Positions 16,569 to 24,306 of a stretch of DNA of 43,878 nucleotides are shown here, in pieces. Position numbers and translations under genes: made by a program. The DNA lies in contig JASEJE010000025.1 in the NCBI GenBank assembly GCA_030024085.1, forward strand, positions 1 to 43,878, given 5' to 3'. The notes under the pieces were generated by a model that saw only the letters and a list, made by a program, of their open reading frames with translations, was not told the DNA's origin and ran no database searches. The stretch is from Bacillota bacterium. GTDB lineage: Bacteria; Bacillota; SHA-98; UBA4971. Every line of letters begins with the position of its first letter. The first letter of the stretch is position 1.

Positions 16569-17240
16569 GCGCTGCCTCCTTTGAGCACAACCCCAGGGAG
16601 CGCTGACGCATCTCCAGAGGTAGCTGGCACTGGACTACGGGCTCGCAACTGCGAGGGGTCCCACGCTCTCAATGGGTCTTGTTCCAGGCGCACGCATCAG
16701 GCACCCCGAGTGAGGGTGCAGAAATGCTCCCGACTTTTGGGAGGGGGTTGCCGGTGATTGCACGAGGGGTGTCAAAATCCGGCCACTGTCCCGATGGGCC
16801 GGATTTTGGCGAAGCGCGCCCCGCTTGGGGCGCCGTCCCCGAGTGCAACACCGGCAACCCGGCAACTACTGGAAAAGGGACGGGGACTAATGCACCCTCA
16901 CTCGGCGGGCGCAACCCCGCATTCCCTCACCCTGGGGCGGGTTCGGCGATGCGGTCACGGTACGGTCGCGGCGGAGCGCCTCGACGACATCCGGCGCGCA
17001 GCCAAACCGACCATACTCCGGTCTATGCGTGTTGCGCCCGGGTGATGTCGGGTTCCTCCAGACTCTTTGTTCGACTCTCCTGCCTTTATTCCTTTAAGGG
17101 GACATCAGGTCGGTTTCCCGCTCTCTGGAGTGGCAACAGGCAACACCGGGCTGCACATAGAATAACATGTTGTGAGAAATCGTCGGCCCTCGCACCGGGT
17201 GATCCCGGTTCAGGGCATATGACGCCGGGAGGGAATTGCC
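16569..17240. other. 672-base gap between divergent genes, containing a full palindromic repeat
   Basis: The gap separates the AMMECR1 operon from the LysM gene. It holds the 200-bp repeat copy at 16706-16905, a longer-range inverted pair GGGCGCAAC (16907-16915) and GTTGCGCCC (17031-17039), and, ahead of the LysM gene, CATAGAATA (17156-17164), which fits the -10 pattern of sporulation sigma-K promoters. The short plus-strand frames here derive from the repeat and do not look like genes. Confidence 0.6.
16706..16905. repeat. Palindromic repeat, copy 3 (complete, 200 bp, 15-bp terminal inverted repeats)
   Basis: The ends are perfect inverted repeats: CCGAGTGAGGGTGCA (16706-16720) and TGCACCCTCACTCGG (16891-16905). 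Inside lie the family cores GGGTTGCCGGTG (from 16746) and CACCGGCAACCC (ending 16860). At the centre is a hairpin with an 11-bp perfect stem, AAAATCCGGCC (16774-16784) and GGCCGGATTTT (16797-16807), then GCGCCCCGCTTGGGGCGCC. Size, terminal inverted repeats and lack of coding content fit a miniature, non-autonomous mobile element. No target duplication was identified. Confidence 0.88.
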
Positions 17241-18164
17241 ATGATCACGTACATAGTCCAGCCTGGCGACACCCTTGCTCTCATCGCGGAGAGGTTCGGC
17301 ACCACGGTCGAGGCCGTTGTCGATGCTAACAACATCGCGAATCCCGACGTGATCTTCGTCGGACAGGTGCTCCAGATTCCCGTGCCGGCGGCGCCGCCGG
17401 TGACCCCGCCTCCACCGCCCATCGCGGTGCCGGTTGGTTTTCGGCTGTACATCGTCCAGCCCGGGGACACCCTCGCGGAGATCGCCGCGAGGTTCGGGAC
17501 CACCGTGCAAGTGCTTGCGGCCATAAACCGCATTCCGAACCCGGACTTCATCGTCGTCGGCCAGGTGCTGCTCGTGCCGGTAAGGCCGACGATCGTGGTC
17601 CCAACGCCGTTGCCACCGCCTCCACCACCCACGGTGCCGCCCGGGCCGCCAGTCACGCCGCCTCCCGTGCCGTCTCCGCCGCCTCCGCCAGCGCCGCCGG
17701 TGCCGACGCCGCCCGTGCCGCCCGGGCCTCCAGTGCCACCCGGGCCTCCACCGACGCCGCCGGCACCTGTGACCGGGGTGAACCAGGTCTCCGTGGTGCA
17801 AGACGGCCTGCGGCACACGTTCATGGTGAACAAGGTCAGCTATGCCCGGGGCGAGCCTGTGCGCATGAGCCTGACGAAGACCAACGTCACCACCGGCCCC
17901 GTGACGATCACGTACCGGTCCAGCCAGAGGTTTGATTTCATCGTCACCCGCGACACGAGGGAGATATGGCGCTGGTCGGCGGGGAAGTTCTTCACGTTCG
18001 CAATAGAGCGGGTCACGCTGCCGCCCCGCGAAAACCTCGTCTTCATGCAGACCTGGAACCAGACCACGAACGAAGGAGTGCCGGTCGGGCCAGGCGTGTA
18101 CACGATCACGGCGGTCAACACCGGGACGGGCGTCAGGCTGAGCCTGCAGATCGAGATAAGGTGA
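17241..18164 (+). CDS. LysM-repeat protein with C-terminal BsuPI-like protease-inhibitor domain
   Basis: The 307-residue protein has two LysM peptidoglycan-binding repeats (residues 3-48, YIVQPGDTLALIAERFGT; residues 69-112, YIVQPGDTLAEIAARFGT), an almost pure proline/valine linker (about 115-180) and a C-terminal beta domain. In the last domain, MVNKVSYARGEPVRMSL and FDFIVTRDTREIWRWS, with FFTFAIERVTLPPRENLVF, match the BsuPI (intracellular proteinase inhibitor) family. There is no signal peptide; it begins directly with LysM, like several spore-coat or cortex proteins. ATG with GGGAGGG upstream. A sigma-K-like -10 pattern lies about 80 bases upstream. A spore-envelope role is an inference. 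Confidence 0.85.
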   Translation: MITYIVQPGDTLALIAERFGTTVEAVVDANNIANPDVIFVGQVLQIPVPAAPPVTPPPPPIAVPVGFRLYIVQPGDTLAEIAARFGTTVQVLAAINRIPNPDFIVVGQVLLVPVRPTIVVPTPLPPPPPPTVPPGPPVTPPPVPSPPPPPAPPVPTPPVPPGPPVPPGPPPTPPAPVTGVNQVSVVQDGLRHTFMVNKVSYARGEPVRMSLTKTNVTTGPVTITYRSSQRFDFIVTRDTREIWRWSAGKFFTFAIERVTLPPRENLVFMQTWNQTTNEGVPVGPGVYTITAVNTGTGVRLSLQIEIR

Positions 18165-18193
18165 CCTGAACCACGCCGCCTGAATTGCGCTGC

Positions 18194-18223
18194 TCGACTC
18201 CCGCCATACTTAGGGTGTATAAT
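18194..18223 (+). promoter_or_regulatory. Sigma-A-type promoter of the NifU-like gene
   Basis: TCGACT (18194-18199), 18-base spacer, TATAAT (18218-18223). The start codon is about 48 bases further on. Confidence 0.6.
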
Positions 18224-18270
18224 CAGTCGGAAGGCACGATGCCGCAACTTCAGCCGGGGAGGCGCTAGCA

Positions 18271-18489
18271 TTGCAGGAGAAGATTGAGAAGGCTCTCGAG
18301 AAGATCAGGTTCGCTCTGCAGGCACACGGTGGCGATGTCCAACTGGTCAGCGTCGACGAAGGTGTGGTCAAGGTGAGGCTCACCGGCGCCTGCGTGGGGT
18401 GCCCGATGTCCATGATGACGCTGAAGAACGGCGTGGAGCGGGCTCTCAAGGAGGAGGTGCCCGAGGTCAAGCGGGTGGAGGCCGTCTAG
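18271..18489 (+). CDS. NifU C-terminal-domain (Nfu-type) iron-sulfur cluster carrier
   Basis: A 72-residue protein consisting only of the NifU C-terminal domain: IRFALQAHGGDVQLVSVDEG, then VRLTGACVGCPMSMMTLKNG, where CVGC is the CxxC pair that holds a bridging [4Fe-4S] cluster in a dimer. It delivers or stores clusters for Fe-S proteins. The TTG start at 18271 has GGGGAGG at eight bases, and a strong -10 lies just upstream. Its neighbours include the AOR/ferredoxin cluster, rich in Fe-S centres, although that is on the opposite strand. Confidence 0.93.
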   Translation: MQEKIEKALEKIRFALQAHGGDVQLVSVDEGVVKVRLTGACVGCPMSMMTLKNGVERALKEEVPEVKRVEAV

Positions 18490-18610
18490 ATTCCGTAGAA
18501 TTCGTCCACAGCCTCGTCGGACACGTGGAAATCTGTCCTCGACTCGGCGATTCGGAGCAGGATCCGGAAGACGCAGACACCTGTCGTGTCCGTGTTCGAA
18601 GATGAGGAGA

Positions 18611-18631
18611 GGGCGGCGACATTCGCCGCCC
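18611..18631. terminator. Hairpin between convergent genes, likely bidirectional terminator
   Basis: GGGCGGCGA (18611-18619) and TCGCCGCCC (18623-18631) form a perfect 9-bp stem with a 3-base loop. On the minus strand it is followed by TCTCCTCATCTT, moderately U-rich. It lies between the 3' ends of the NifU-like and oxidoreductase genes. Confidence 0.55.
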
Positions 18632-18687
18632 TGGAACTATGGGACGAAACCGGTCTCGACTCTCAGGTTCCGGATGGCGCAGGATCA

Positions 18688-19959
18688 TCAGCAAGCTACC
18701 ACCGGTGTGCACAGGCCCACAACGTCCCTCACTATGCCGGCATAGGACATCCTGCCGCGCAGTAGCTCGCCTTTGATCCGAGCGACGCTGGACCGACGCG
18801 CAATGAGGCTGCGAAGCACCCCCGCCGTCTGCACCGCCCGGCCGATCAACACAGCCCCCACCAGGTGGTCATCCCGGAACACGAGCCGCGCGTAGTCGCC
18901 GCTATCGCTGCCCCTGCCGGCCAGCGTGTGGACCTCGTCGCCGTCCTCAGGCCGGGTCTTCCCGAGCGTTGCGACGCACCCGCCGAAGAACGTGACAGAA
19001 TTCAGGCCAACATCTCCGGGATAGGTCACATCCCGCCCGGCCATGTTACAGCCTGCCACTCTACCCTGCCAAACCGCGCTCGACCACAGGGCGTTCACCG
19101 CAGCCCTTCCCCGGGCTATGTCGAAGCCCTCGGCGAGGTCGCCTGCTGCATATATCCCGGGGACGCTGGTCTGCATCCTATCATCGACGATGACGCCGCG
19201 CCCTGTACGTATGCCCGTGCCGCGCGTGCAGAGGAGGTTCGGCGTGACGCCCTTGCCGACCACGACAATGTCGCACTCAATGCGCTGCCCGGCGCTGAGG
19301 TGGGCCCTCTCGACCCGCCCCCTGCCCTCGACCTCGGTGACATCGCAGTTCGGGAGGATGTGTAGCCTCGAGGTCCCCTCGAAGATCCTCAGAACCGGCG
19401 CAGCGTCTTCGGGCGCCGTGATCTGCGAGAGCAGCCTCTCCGAGGACACGACGACCCACACCTCGAGGCCCCGGCCGAGAAGGCCCTCGGCAGCCTTCAG
19501 GCTCACGAGGCCCCCTCCTATCACGACGGCCCGCTGCGCGGAGGACGCCGCCTGAGCGATCCTCTCCGCGTCGTCGAACGTCCTCAGGTAGTGGACGCCT
19601 GGAAGCCTTATGCCGCACACGTCAGGCACCTGGGGAGAGCTTCCCATGGCCAGAAGCAGCCTGTCGTAGCCGAGCCTCTGCCTGTTGGATAGCTCGACAA
19701 CCCTCCTGCCGGGGTCAATGCGGGTCGCCGCCGCGCCGAAGACGGTCTTTACGTCGTTCCGCTCGTAGAAGCCCTCATCCACCAGGAAGAGGCTCGGGAA
19801 CCTCACCTTTCCGGCGATCCAGCGGGTCAGGAGTATCTTCGAGTAGTACCGCCAGGTCTCGGGCGACACTACCGTGATCTCACCAGTCGGGTCCACCTTC
19901 CGGATGGCCGCGAGCGCGCTCACCCCCGCCGGGCCGTTTCCGAGGATCACGTACTTCAT
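18688..19959 (-). CDS. FAD/NAD(P)-dependent oxidoreductase (NirB/rubredoxin-reductase-like)
   Basis: The 423-residue pyridine-nucleotide-disulfide-oxidoreductase-fold flavoprotein has an N-terminal FAD motif YVILGNGPAGVSALAAIR, the second dinucleotide motif AVVIGGGLVSLKAAEGLLGR near residue 145, and the FAD-binding SVPGIYAAGDLAEG near residue 275. The same fold occurs in nitrite reductase NirB and in rubredoxin and ferredoxin reductases. No redox CxxC is seen, so electrons probably pass to a partner protein. An ATG with GGGGGG seven bases upstream was chosen at 19959 rather than the earlier GTG-type extension. It lies downstream of the AOR, ferredoxin and MoaD genes on the same strand, so it may link NAD(P)H to that system. 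Confidence 0.85.
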   Translation of the reverse strand: MKYVILGNGPAGVSALAAIRKVDPTGEITVVSPETWRYYSKILLTRWIAGKVRFPSLFLVDEGFYERNDVKTVFGAAATRIDPGRRVVELSNRQRLGYDRLLLAMGSSPQVPDVCGIRLPGVHYLRTFDDAERIAQAASSAQRAVVIGGGLVSLKAAEGLLGRGLEVWVVVSSERLLSQITAPEDAAPVLRIFEGTSRLHILPNCDVTEVEGRGRVERAHLSAGQRIECDIVVVGKGVTPNLLCTRGTGIRTGRGVIVDDRMQTSVPGIYAAGDLAEGFDIARGRAAVNALWSSAVWQGRVAGCNMAGRDVTYPGDVGLNSVTFFGGCVATLGKTRPEDGDEVHTLAGRGSDSGDYARLVFRDDHLVGAVLIGRAVQTAGVLRSLIARRSSVARIKGELLRGRMSYAGIVRDVVGLCTPVVAC

Positions 19960-20039
19960 AGGGCTTCCCCCCATACCATATCCGCAGCTCCGCGTCTACC
20001 TTTTCTCAGGGCAGGCGTCCTTCCCAACTCGGTCGTCCA

Positions 20040-20110
20040 GGATTCGTGCCGCGGCGTTTTAGATCGGCGTTCTACGCCGGGTCGCCGGTGTTTGCAAGGC
20101 CGGGCGTCTC
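20040..20110. repeat. Probable degenerate palindromic-repeat arm, copy 4
   Basis: GATTCGTGCC, then GCGTTTTAGATC, then GGGTCGCCGGTGTTTGCA resembles the arm that ends the 42131 and 43821 copies (GATTCGCGCTACTTTTCAGC, then GGGTTGCCGGTG). The core has one mismatch, the same C as in the 42131 copy. No matching second half was found. It lies in the 294-base gap between the oxidoreductase and MoaD genes; the rest of that gap shows nothing recognisable. Confidence 0.4.
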
Positions 20111-20253
20111 TACAGGGCCGGGCGTCAGAACGCAGGCACTTGCGAGCCGGCCGGTCTTCGCGGAGGCGTCCTGCCTGGGAAGCACCCGCGCCCCATCGCT
20201 AAACCCATCCCGACATGGAGAGCGGAGACCCTACGCCCCCGTCACCCGCCCTG

Positions 20254-20532
20254 TTATCCTCCGGCAACCGCAGAAAGGAAGCTCACCGTGTCCTCATCGC
20301 TCAGCCTCGTGTCGGCCCCCGACAGGAACTGAACGTTGCGGCCGTTAACGAGGATGTTGATGTCGCGCCGGATCTCCCCATCCGCAGTGAGCAACTGCCG
20401 TGCGAGACGCTCGCCGAACCGGCCCACGAGCACCCGAACGAGCGTGCTGATGTCGGGGGCCGATTCGGCAGGTACCGTCACCTCATCCTGGCCTGCAGCC
20501 TGACTCACAAAGAAGAAGAACCGAACGCGCAA
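20254..20532 (-). CDS. MoaD/ThiS-family sulfur carrier protein of the AOR cluster
   Basis: A 92-residue ubiquitin-fold protein that ends in AVAGG; the C-terminal GlyGly is the site of thiocarboxylation in MoaD, which supplies sulfur for molybdopterin, the pterin that also holds tungsten in AOR enzymes. RRDINILVNGRNVQFLSG and LSDEDTVSFLSAVAGG are typical of the family. The TTG start at 20532 was chosen because GGGAGGGG precedes it; the frame upstream runs into a palindromic repeat. It is downstream of AOR on the same strand, a familiar arrangement for tungsten-enzyme operons. Confidence 0.88.
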   Translation of the reverse strand: MRVRFFFFVSQAAGQDEVTVPAESAPDISTLVRVLVGRFGERLARQLLTADGEIRRDINILVNGRNVQFLSGADTRLSDEDTVSFLSAVAGG

Positions 20533-20625
20533 GGCGCGCCCCTCCCTGGCCGCCGTCCAGGTGCCGGCTCGGACATAACCGCCCCTTTTCCGCCGGCAGA
20601 CTGGCCTGCGCACGAATCCACGCCT

Positions 20626-20826
20626 AGGTGTGGCGCCATGAGTTTGCGCCATCTTCCCTGACGGCGTCGGGGTTGCCGGTGATTGCACGACGGGGCGCCT
20701 GGAATTTGGCTAGCCCGCGCGCCAAATTCGAACGCATCTCACCGCACGCGCCGTCCCCGGAGGGCAACACCGGCAACCCTGGACAGGACTCACCCGCTGA
20801 AAAGTAGCGCGAACTTGTGGCGATGT
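20626..20826. repeat. Palindromic repeat, copy 5 (about 200 bp, two different arms)
   Basis: From left: an arm TGTGGCGCCATGAGTTTGCG ending CTGACGGCGTCG, the core GGGTTGCCGGTG (near 20668), a centre with TGCACGACGGGGCGCC and CGCGCCGTCCCCGGAGGGCA, the core CACCGGCAACCC, and a second arm GCTGAAAAGTAGCGCGAAC ending GTGGCGATG. The left arm matches that near 42340-42388; the right arm matches the complement of 43821-43878. The outer end touches the AOR stop codon (20829-20831). The copy fills almost the whole gap between the AOR and MoaD genes. Confidence 0.85.
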
Positions 20827-20828
20827 AC

Positions 20829-22634
20829 CTAGACAGCGATCCCGAGCCGGTCCAGGGTCTCGGCCGAAGGCTTGCCATCCTCGCTCCAGCCTCTGGCTGC
20901 GTAGTAATCGGCCAGCATGTCGGCAAGCTCCACCACCTGTCCGGCTGCGGGGCCTTCCGGCATGGGCTCATTGAGCAGCCTTGGAGCCAGGGTGTCGTCC
21001 TCCTTCGTGAGCCCCTCTCTCAGATTGAAGAGACGCTCCAGGTTCCAGATGCGCTCGCCGGCCAGCGTTGCCTTCTCCGTGGAGAACGGCATGCCTGTCG
21101 CAGGCTCGAGCATGCTCACGACATCCGACGCGCCCAGCGCAAACGTGGTGAACAGGCACATTCCGACCGAATCCACGAGCGCGGTCACGTCCTGGAACGC
21201 CTTGACCCAGGCGGCCTTCCCGTCCTTGGAGAGGGGATCTATCTTCTCCGGGACCCCAAGGATCTCGGGAGAGATGGTGTAGCCCCTCACGTGGCAGCCG
21301 CCCCTGTTCGAGGTGGCGTAGTTGAGCCCGATGCCCTTGACGCCGCGCGGATCGTACGCCGGATACTCCTGTTTCTTCGCGCTCATCGAGAGCTCCGGGT
21401 GGCCGAATTCCGCAGCGAGACGATAGGACCCCTTCGCAAGCAGGTCGCCGATGCCCTCCCGGTACCCGGTCCTGCGCGTCGCCTCGACCACGGCATCGGC
21501 GTCGCCGAACACGAGCGGGATGTCGGTCGCGTTCTTCGGGAGATACCCCTTCTCGTAGAGCTCCATGGCGCACGCTATGGTCGATCCCATGGTTATTGGA
21601 TCAAGACCAAGCTCGTTGCACAGGTAGTTGGCCTTTGTCACGGCTTCGAGGTTGTCAACGCCACAGGTCGCACCGAGCGCCCAGATGGTCTCATACTCGG
21701 GACCTTCGCCTTCACCCTTGTACTTCCCGCTCTTCACGACGCTCGGCCGCCCGCACGCGATGGGGCACCCGAAGCAGGCCCGCTTCCTCACGAGGAGCGT
21801 CGCGGCCAGCGTTTCACCGGATATCTTCTCGGCACCCTCGAACACGCCCGTCTGGAAGTTGCGCGTCGGGAAGGCCCCGTGCTGGTTGATGACGTTCACG
21901 AGGACGGCCGTCCCGTACGTGGGAAGGCCCTGCGATGTGACCGGGGCCTCTTTGATCTTCTTGAAGGCAGCGAGCACAGCCTCTCTGAACTTCGCCGGGT
22001 CGGCTACCTTCACGTCGCCCGTGCCCCTCACCACGATGGCCTTCAGGTTCTTGGAGCCCATGACCGCGCCGACCCCCGAGCGCCCAGCGGCGCGGCCCTT
22101 GTCGTTCACGACGCACGCGAAAAGCACGAGCTTCTCGCCGGCGGGCCCGATGCACGCGACTTTGGCGTCAGGGTCGGTCTCCGAGACAAGGATATCCGTG
22201 GTCTCGGCGGTGTTCTTGCCCCAGACGTGTTTTGCAGAGCGGATCTCGGCTTTGCCGTTGTGTACCCAGATGTATACTGGCTCCTCCGCAACGCCTTCCA
22301 CGATGATGGCGTCAAAGCCGGCATACTTCATCTCTGCAGGAAAATACCCGCCGGAGTTCGACGCAGCGATAAACCCCGTGAGCGGCGACTTCGTGACGAC
22401 GTTGTAGCGGCCGGCCGACGTAGCCGCAGTGCCGGTGAGAGGCCCGGTGGCGAAGATGATCTTGTTGTCCGGGCCGAGCGGATCCACGCCGGGCTCCAGC
22501 TCGTCATAAAGGATCTTCGTGCCAAGGCCTCTCGCCCCAAGGTACTTCTCGGCGATCTCGGGGCACAGGTCTTCCACGGACACCGACCTTGCACTGAGGT
22601 TAACCCGAAGGATCTTTCCCGTCCACCCGTACAT
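20829..22634 (-). CDS. aor: Tungsten-type aldehyde:ferredoxin oxidoreductase
   Basis: A 601-residue member of the AOR family, which oxidises aldehydes to acids (or runs in reverse) with ferredoxin, using a tungsto-bispterin and one [4Fe-4S] cluster. It starts [20 protein letters not shown], contains [20 protein letters not shown] and the cluster cysteines in [12 protein letters not shown] (C-x2-C-x3-C, with a fourth in [10 protein letters not shown]), and [12 protein letters not shown] of the pterin region. The ATG overlaps the upstream ferredoxin stop as TGATG, so translation is coupled. Partner genes on the strand are ferredoxin, MoaD and a flavoprotein reductase. Physiological substrate unknown. 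Confidence 0.93.
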   Translation of the reverse strand: MYGWTGKILRVNLSARSVSVEDLCPEIAEKYLGARGLGTKILYDELEPGVDPLGPDNKIIFATGPLTGTAATSAGRYNVVTKSPLTGFIAASNSGGYFPAEMKYAGFDAIIVEGVAEEPVYIWVHNGKAEIRSAKHVWGKNTAETTDILVSETDPDAKVACIGPAGEKLVLFACVVNDKGRAAGRSGVGAVMGSKNLKAIVVRGTGDVKVADPAKFREAVLAAFKKIKEAPVTSQGLPTYGTAVLVNVINQHGAFPTRNFQTGVFEGAEKISGETLAATLLVRKRACFGCPIACGRPSVVKSGKYKGEGEGPEYETIWALGATCGVDNLEAVTKANYLCNELGLDPITMGSTIACAMELYEKGYLPKNATDIPLVFGDADAVVEATRRTGYREGIGDLLAKGSYRLAAEFGHPELSMSAKKQEYPAYDPRGVKGIGLNYATSNRGGCHVRGYTISPEILGVPEKIDPLSKDGKAAWVKAFQDVTALVDSVGMCLFTTFALGASDVVSMLEPATGMPFSTEKATLAGERIWNLERLFNLREGLTKEDDTLAPRLLNEPMPEGPAAGQVVELADMLADYYAARGWSEDGKPSAETLDRLGIAV

Positions 22635-23116
22635 CACAGCTTCACCTCCTGCAGGGCCTTCTTGAGCTTCTCGCCCACAGCTTTGCGCCTGCGCAGCGCG
22701 GCGTCGTCTGCCTGCACATACTTGATCGCGTCCCACGGGCAGAACAACACGCACTCCGGCTCGCCGCCGCAAAGGTCGCATTTTACGACCTTATCCTCGG
22801 ACGGGGAGTAGGCGATCGCCCCGAATGGGCATGCGGCCTGGCACATTCTGCACCCTATGCACTTCGCATCATCGATGACCACTGCCGCCGTTTCCGGGTG
22901 CCGCGATATGGCACCGGTGGGGCAGACGTCCTGACAGAGAGGTTCCTCGCAATGCTGGCATGTCAGCGGAAAGAAGAAGTTGTCCTCGAGAAACGTAGCC
23001 ACGGTGATCCGCGCTTTCGCCGGGTTGAACGACCCTGCATGTTTGGCCGAACACACAAGCTCACAGATACGGCACGCCGTGCACTTCTCGTGCTCCACTA
23101 GCAGGACCTTCTCCAA
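22634..23116 (-). CDS. Four-cluster [4Fe-4S] ferredoxin subunit of the AOR system
   Basis: A 160-residue polyferredoxin with cysteine sets [35 protein letters not shown] and [14 protein letters not shown], enough for four [4Fe-4S] clusters as in HycB/DmsB-type electron-transfer subunits. It would carry electrons from AOR. The TTG start at 23116 has GGAGG eight bases upstream. A longer in-frame reading exists upstream but lacks similarity and overlaps the GGDEF gene. It begins 62 bases after the GGDEF stop, so it could be co-transcribed with that gene; a weak -10-like TATAAC lies in the gap. Confidence 0.92.
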   Translation of the reverse strand: MEKVLLVEHEKCTACRICELVCSAKHAGSFNPAKARITVATFLEDNFFFPLTCQHCEEPLCQDVCPTGAISRHPETAAVVIDDAKCIGCRMCQAACPFGAIAYSPSEDKVVKCDLCGGEPECVLFCPWDAIKYVQADDAALRRRKAVGEKLKKALQEVKL

Positions 23117-23178
23117 GGCACCGTCCCTCCTTCTTCTCATTTTGTTATACAATTTCTTTAAGTCGCGCTGAAATCCTC

Positions 23179-24306
23179 CTATGTCGTGGAAAGTGGTTGG
23201 GAGCGCGAGTCTAGAGTCGAGGCTGCTTCGAGAGCCATCTCCGCAAGAGATGGATGGTATAACTGCACGCGGTTGCCACCGGAGTTCTTCGCCGCGTACA
23301 TGGCCCGGTCGGCCCTGTCGAGGAGAGTGAGGGCGTCCTCGCCGTGGTCGGGGAAGACAGCGACCCCGGCGCTTATCGTGACCCGCAGGCTCTGGCCGTT
23401 CGGCCCCGAAAAGCTGGCCCTCGCAACCGCATCCCTGGCCCTTTCCAGCGCAGCGAGAGCCTCGTGCTGTCCGGCCTTTGGCATCACGACGGCTATCTCG
23501 TCGCCACCGTATCGTGCCAGGCAATCGGTGGCCCGGAATGTCCTTTTCAGCGTATCCACAAGCTCAGTGAGGATCTTGTCCCCCGCAAGGTGCCCGAAGG
23601 TATCATTCACGCTTTTGAAGAGGTCGAGGTCTATCATGCTGACCGCCAGCGGCTCGTCATACCGCGCGGCCCTCTTGAGCTCATTCCGAAGGACGTCGAG
23701 CAGGTAGCGATGGTTGTAGATCCCGGTGAGGGGGTCAGTCCTCGAAAGGGCAAGGATCTCCTGCCTCAGCTTCTTTTCCTCCTCCGTCAGAGTGCCGAAG
23801 AAGAAGCTGAAAAGCAGGAACATGGCGATCATGAACACGAACCTGGAGAGGTTCAGCCCTGATAGCCCGTCTGTGAACTTCCCCGTTGCCAGGACGGCAA
23901 GAGAGAGGCCGCACGCCGCGCAAGTTGCCGCAAGCCCGACCTTAAGCCCGAACCTCAGCGTGGCCGAGAGTATCGGCAACGCAAACATGGGCCAGAAAGG
24001 GCTTGAAGGCCCACCTGATACATATATCGCCGCCCCGACGAACACGATATCGGCACCGGTGAGGAGCAGCCTCAGCCAAACCCTGTTCCCCCGTGCAGTG
24101 GTCGCGAGGGCGTGCCTGATCCAACCGTAAGCAACGCTGCCCAGCGCGAGCACCGTAGGAAGGGAGCCGGGTTTCCAGCCGATCTCATCGAAGAATGCTG
24201 CGCCCAGCGCTATGCACACAATAACTGCCGACATCCAGAGCCTGTCGATGATCGGCGTGTCGCGCTCCGTAAGAACGCCTTCTGGCTGAAGTCTTTCTCG
24301 GGTCAC
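23179..24306 (-). CDS. Membrane-bound diguanylate cyclase (GGDEF domain)
   Basis: It makes c-di-GMP from GTP. About five hydrophobic segments (from LWMSAVIVCIALGAAFF to FVFMIAMFLLFSFFFGTL) form an N-terminal membrane sensor without a named domain. A C-terminal GGDEF domain begins at LSRTDPLTGIYNHRYLLDVL. The signature is RYGGDEIAVVMP, i.e. GGDEI rather than GGDEF, which is still compatible with activity. The start is uncertain: GTG at 24306 has a purine-rich site upstream, while in-frame ATGs at 24378 and 24396 are possible. A promoter lies at 24507-24535. The gene precedes the AOR cluster on the same strand. Confidence 0.85.
   Translation of the reverse strand: MTRERLQPEGVLTERDTPIIDRLWMSAVIVCIALGAAFFDEIGWKPGSLPTVLALGSVAYGWIRHALATTARGNRVWLRLLLTGADIVFVGAAIYVSGGPSSPFWPMFALPILSATLRFGLKVGLAATCAACGLSLAVLATGKFTDGLSGLNLSRFVFMIAMFLLFSFFFGTLTEEEKKLRQEILALSRTDPLTGIYNHRYLLDVLRNELKRAARYDEPLAVSMIDLDLFKSVNDTFGHLAGDKILTELVDTLKRTFRATDCLARYGGDEIAVVMPKAGQHEALAALERARDAVARASFSGPNGQSLRVTISAGVAVFPDHGEDALTLLDRADRAMYAAKNSGGNRVQLYHPSLAEMALEAASTLDSRSQPLSTT

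Noticed and set aside
16907-17039. Inverted pair GGGCGCAAC / GTTGCGCCC as ends of a second small element
   Set aside because: Only 9 bp each, no second copy with the same layout found; could be chance in GC-rich DNA.
16758-17045. Plus-strand frame of 95 codons in the repeat region
   Set aside because: It is the translation of the repeat (GAPSPSATPAT); no ribosome site or conserved domain, so not called as a gene.
20533-20688. N-terminal extension of the MoaD-like gene
   Set aside because: The upstream codons come from a palindromic repeat; TTG at 20532 with GGGAGGGG gives a normal-length MoaD.
20817-22811. Long plus-strand open frame (664 codons) opposite aor
   Set aside because: Antisense shadow of AOR in GC-rich DNA; composition is Arg/Gly/His-rich and no family is recognisable, whereas the minus strand has clear AOR motifs.
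23117-23524. N-terminal extension of the ferredoxin gene
   Set aside because: The frame is open to 23524 but overlaps the GGDEF gene and has no similarity; the TTG at 23116 has a near-ideal ribosome site and starts at the conserved region.
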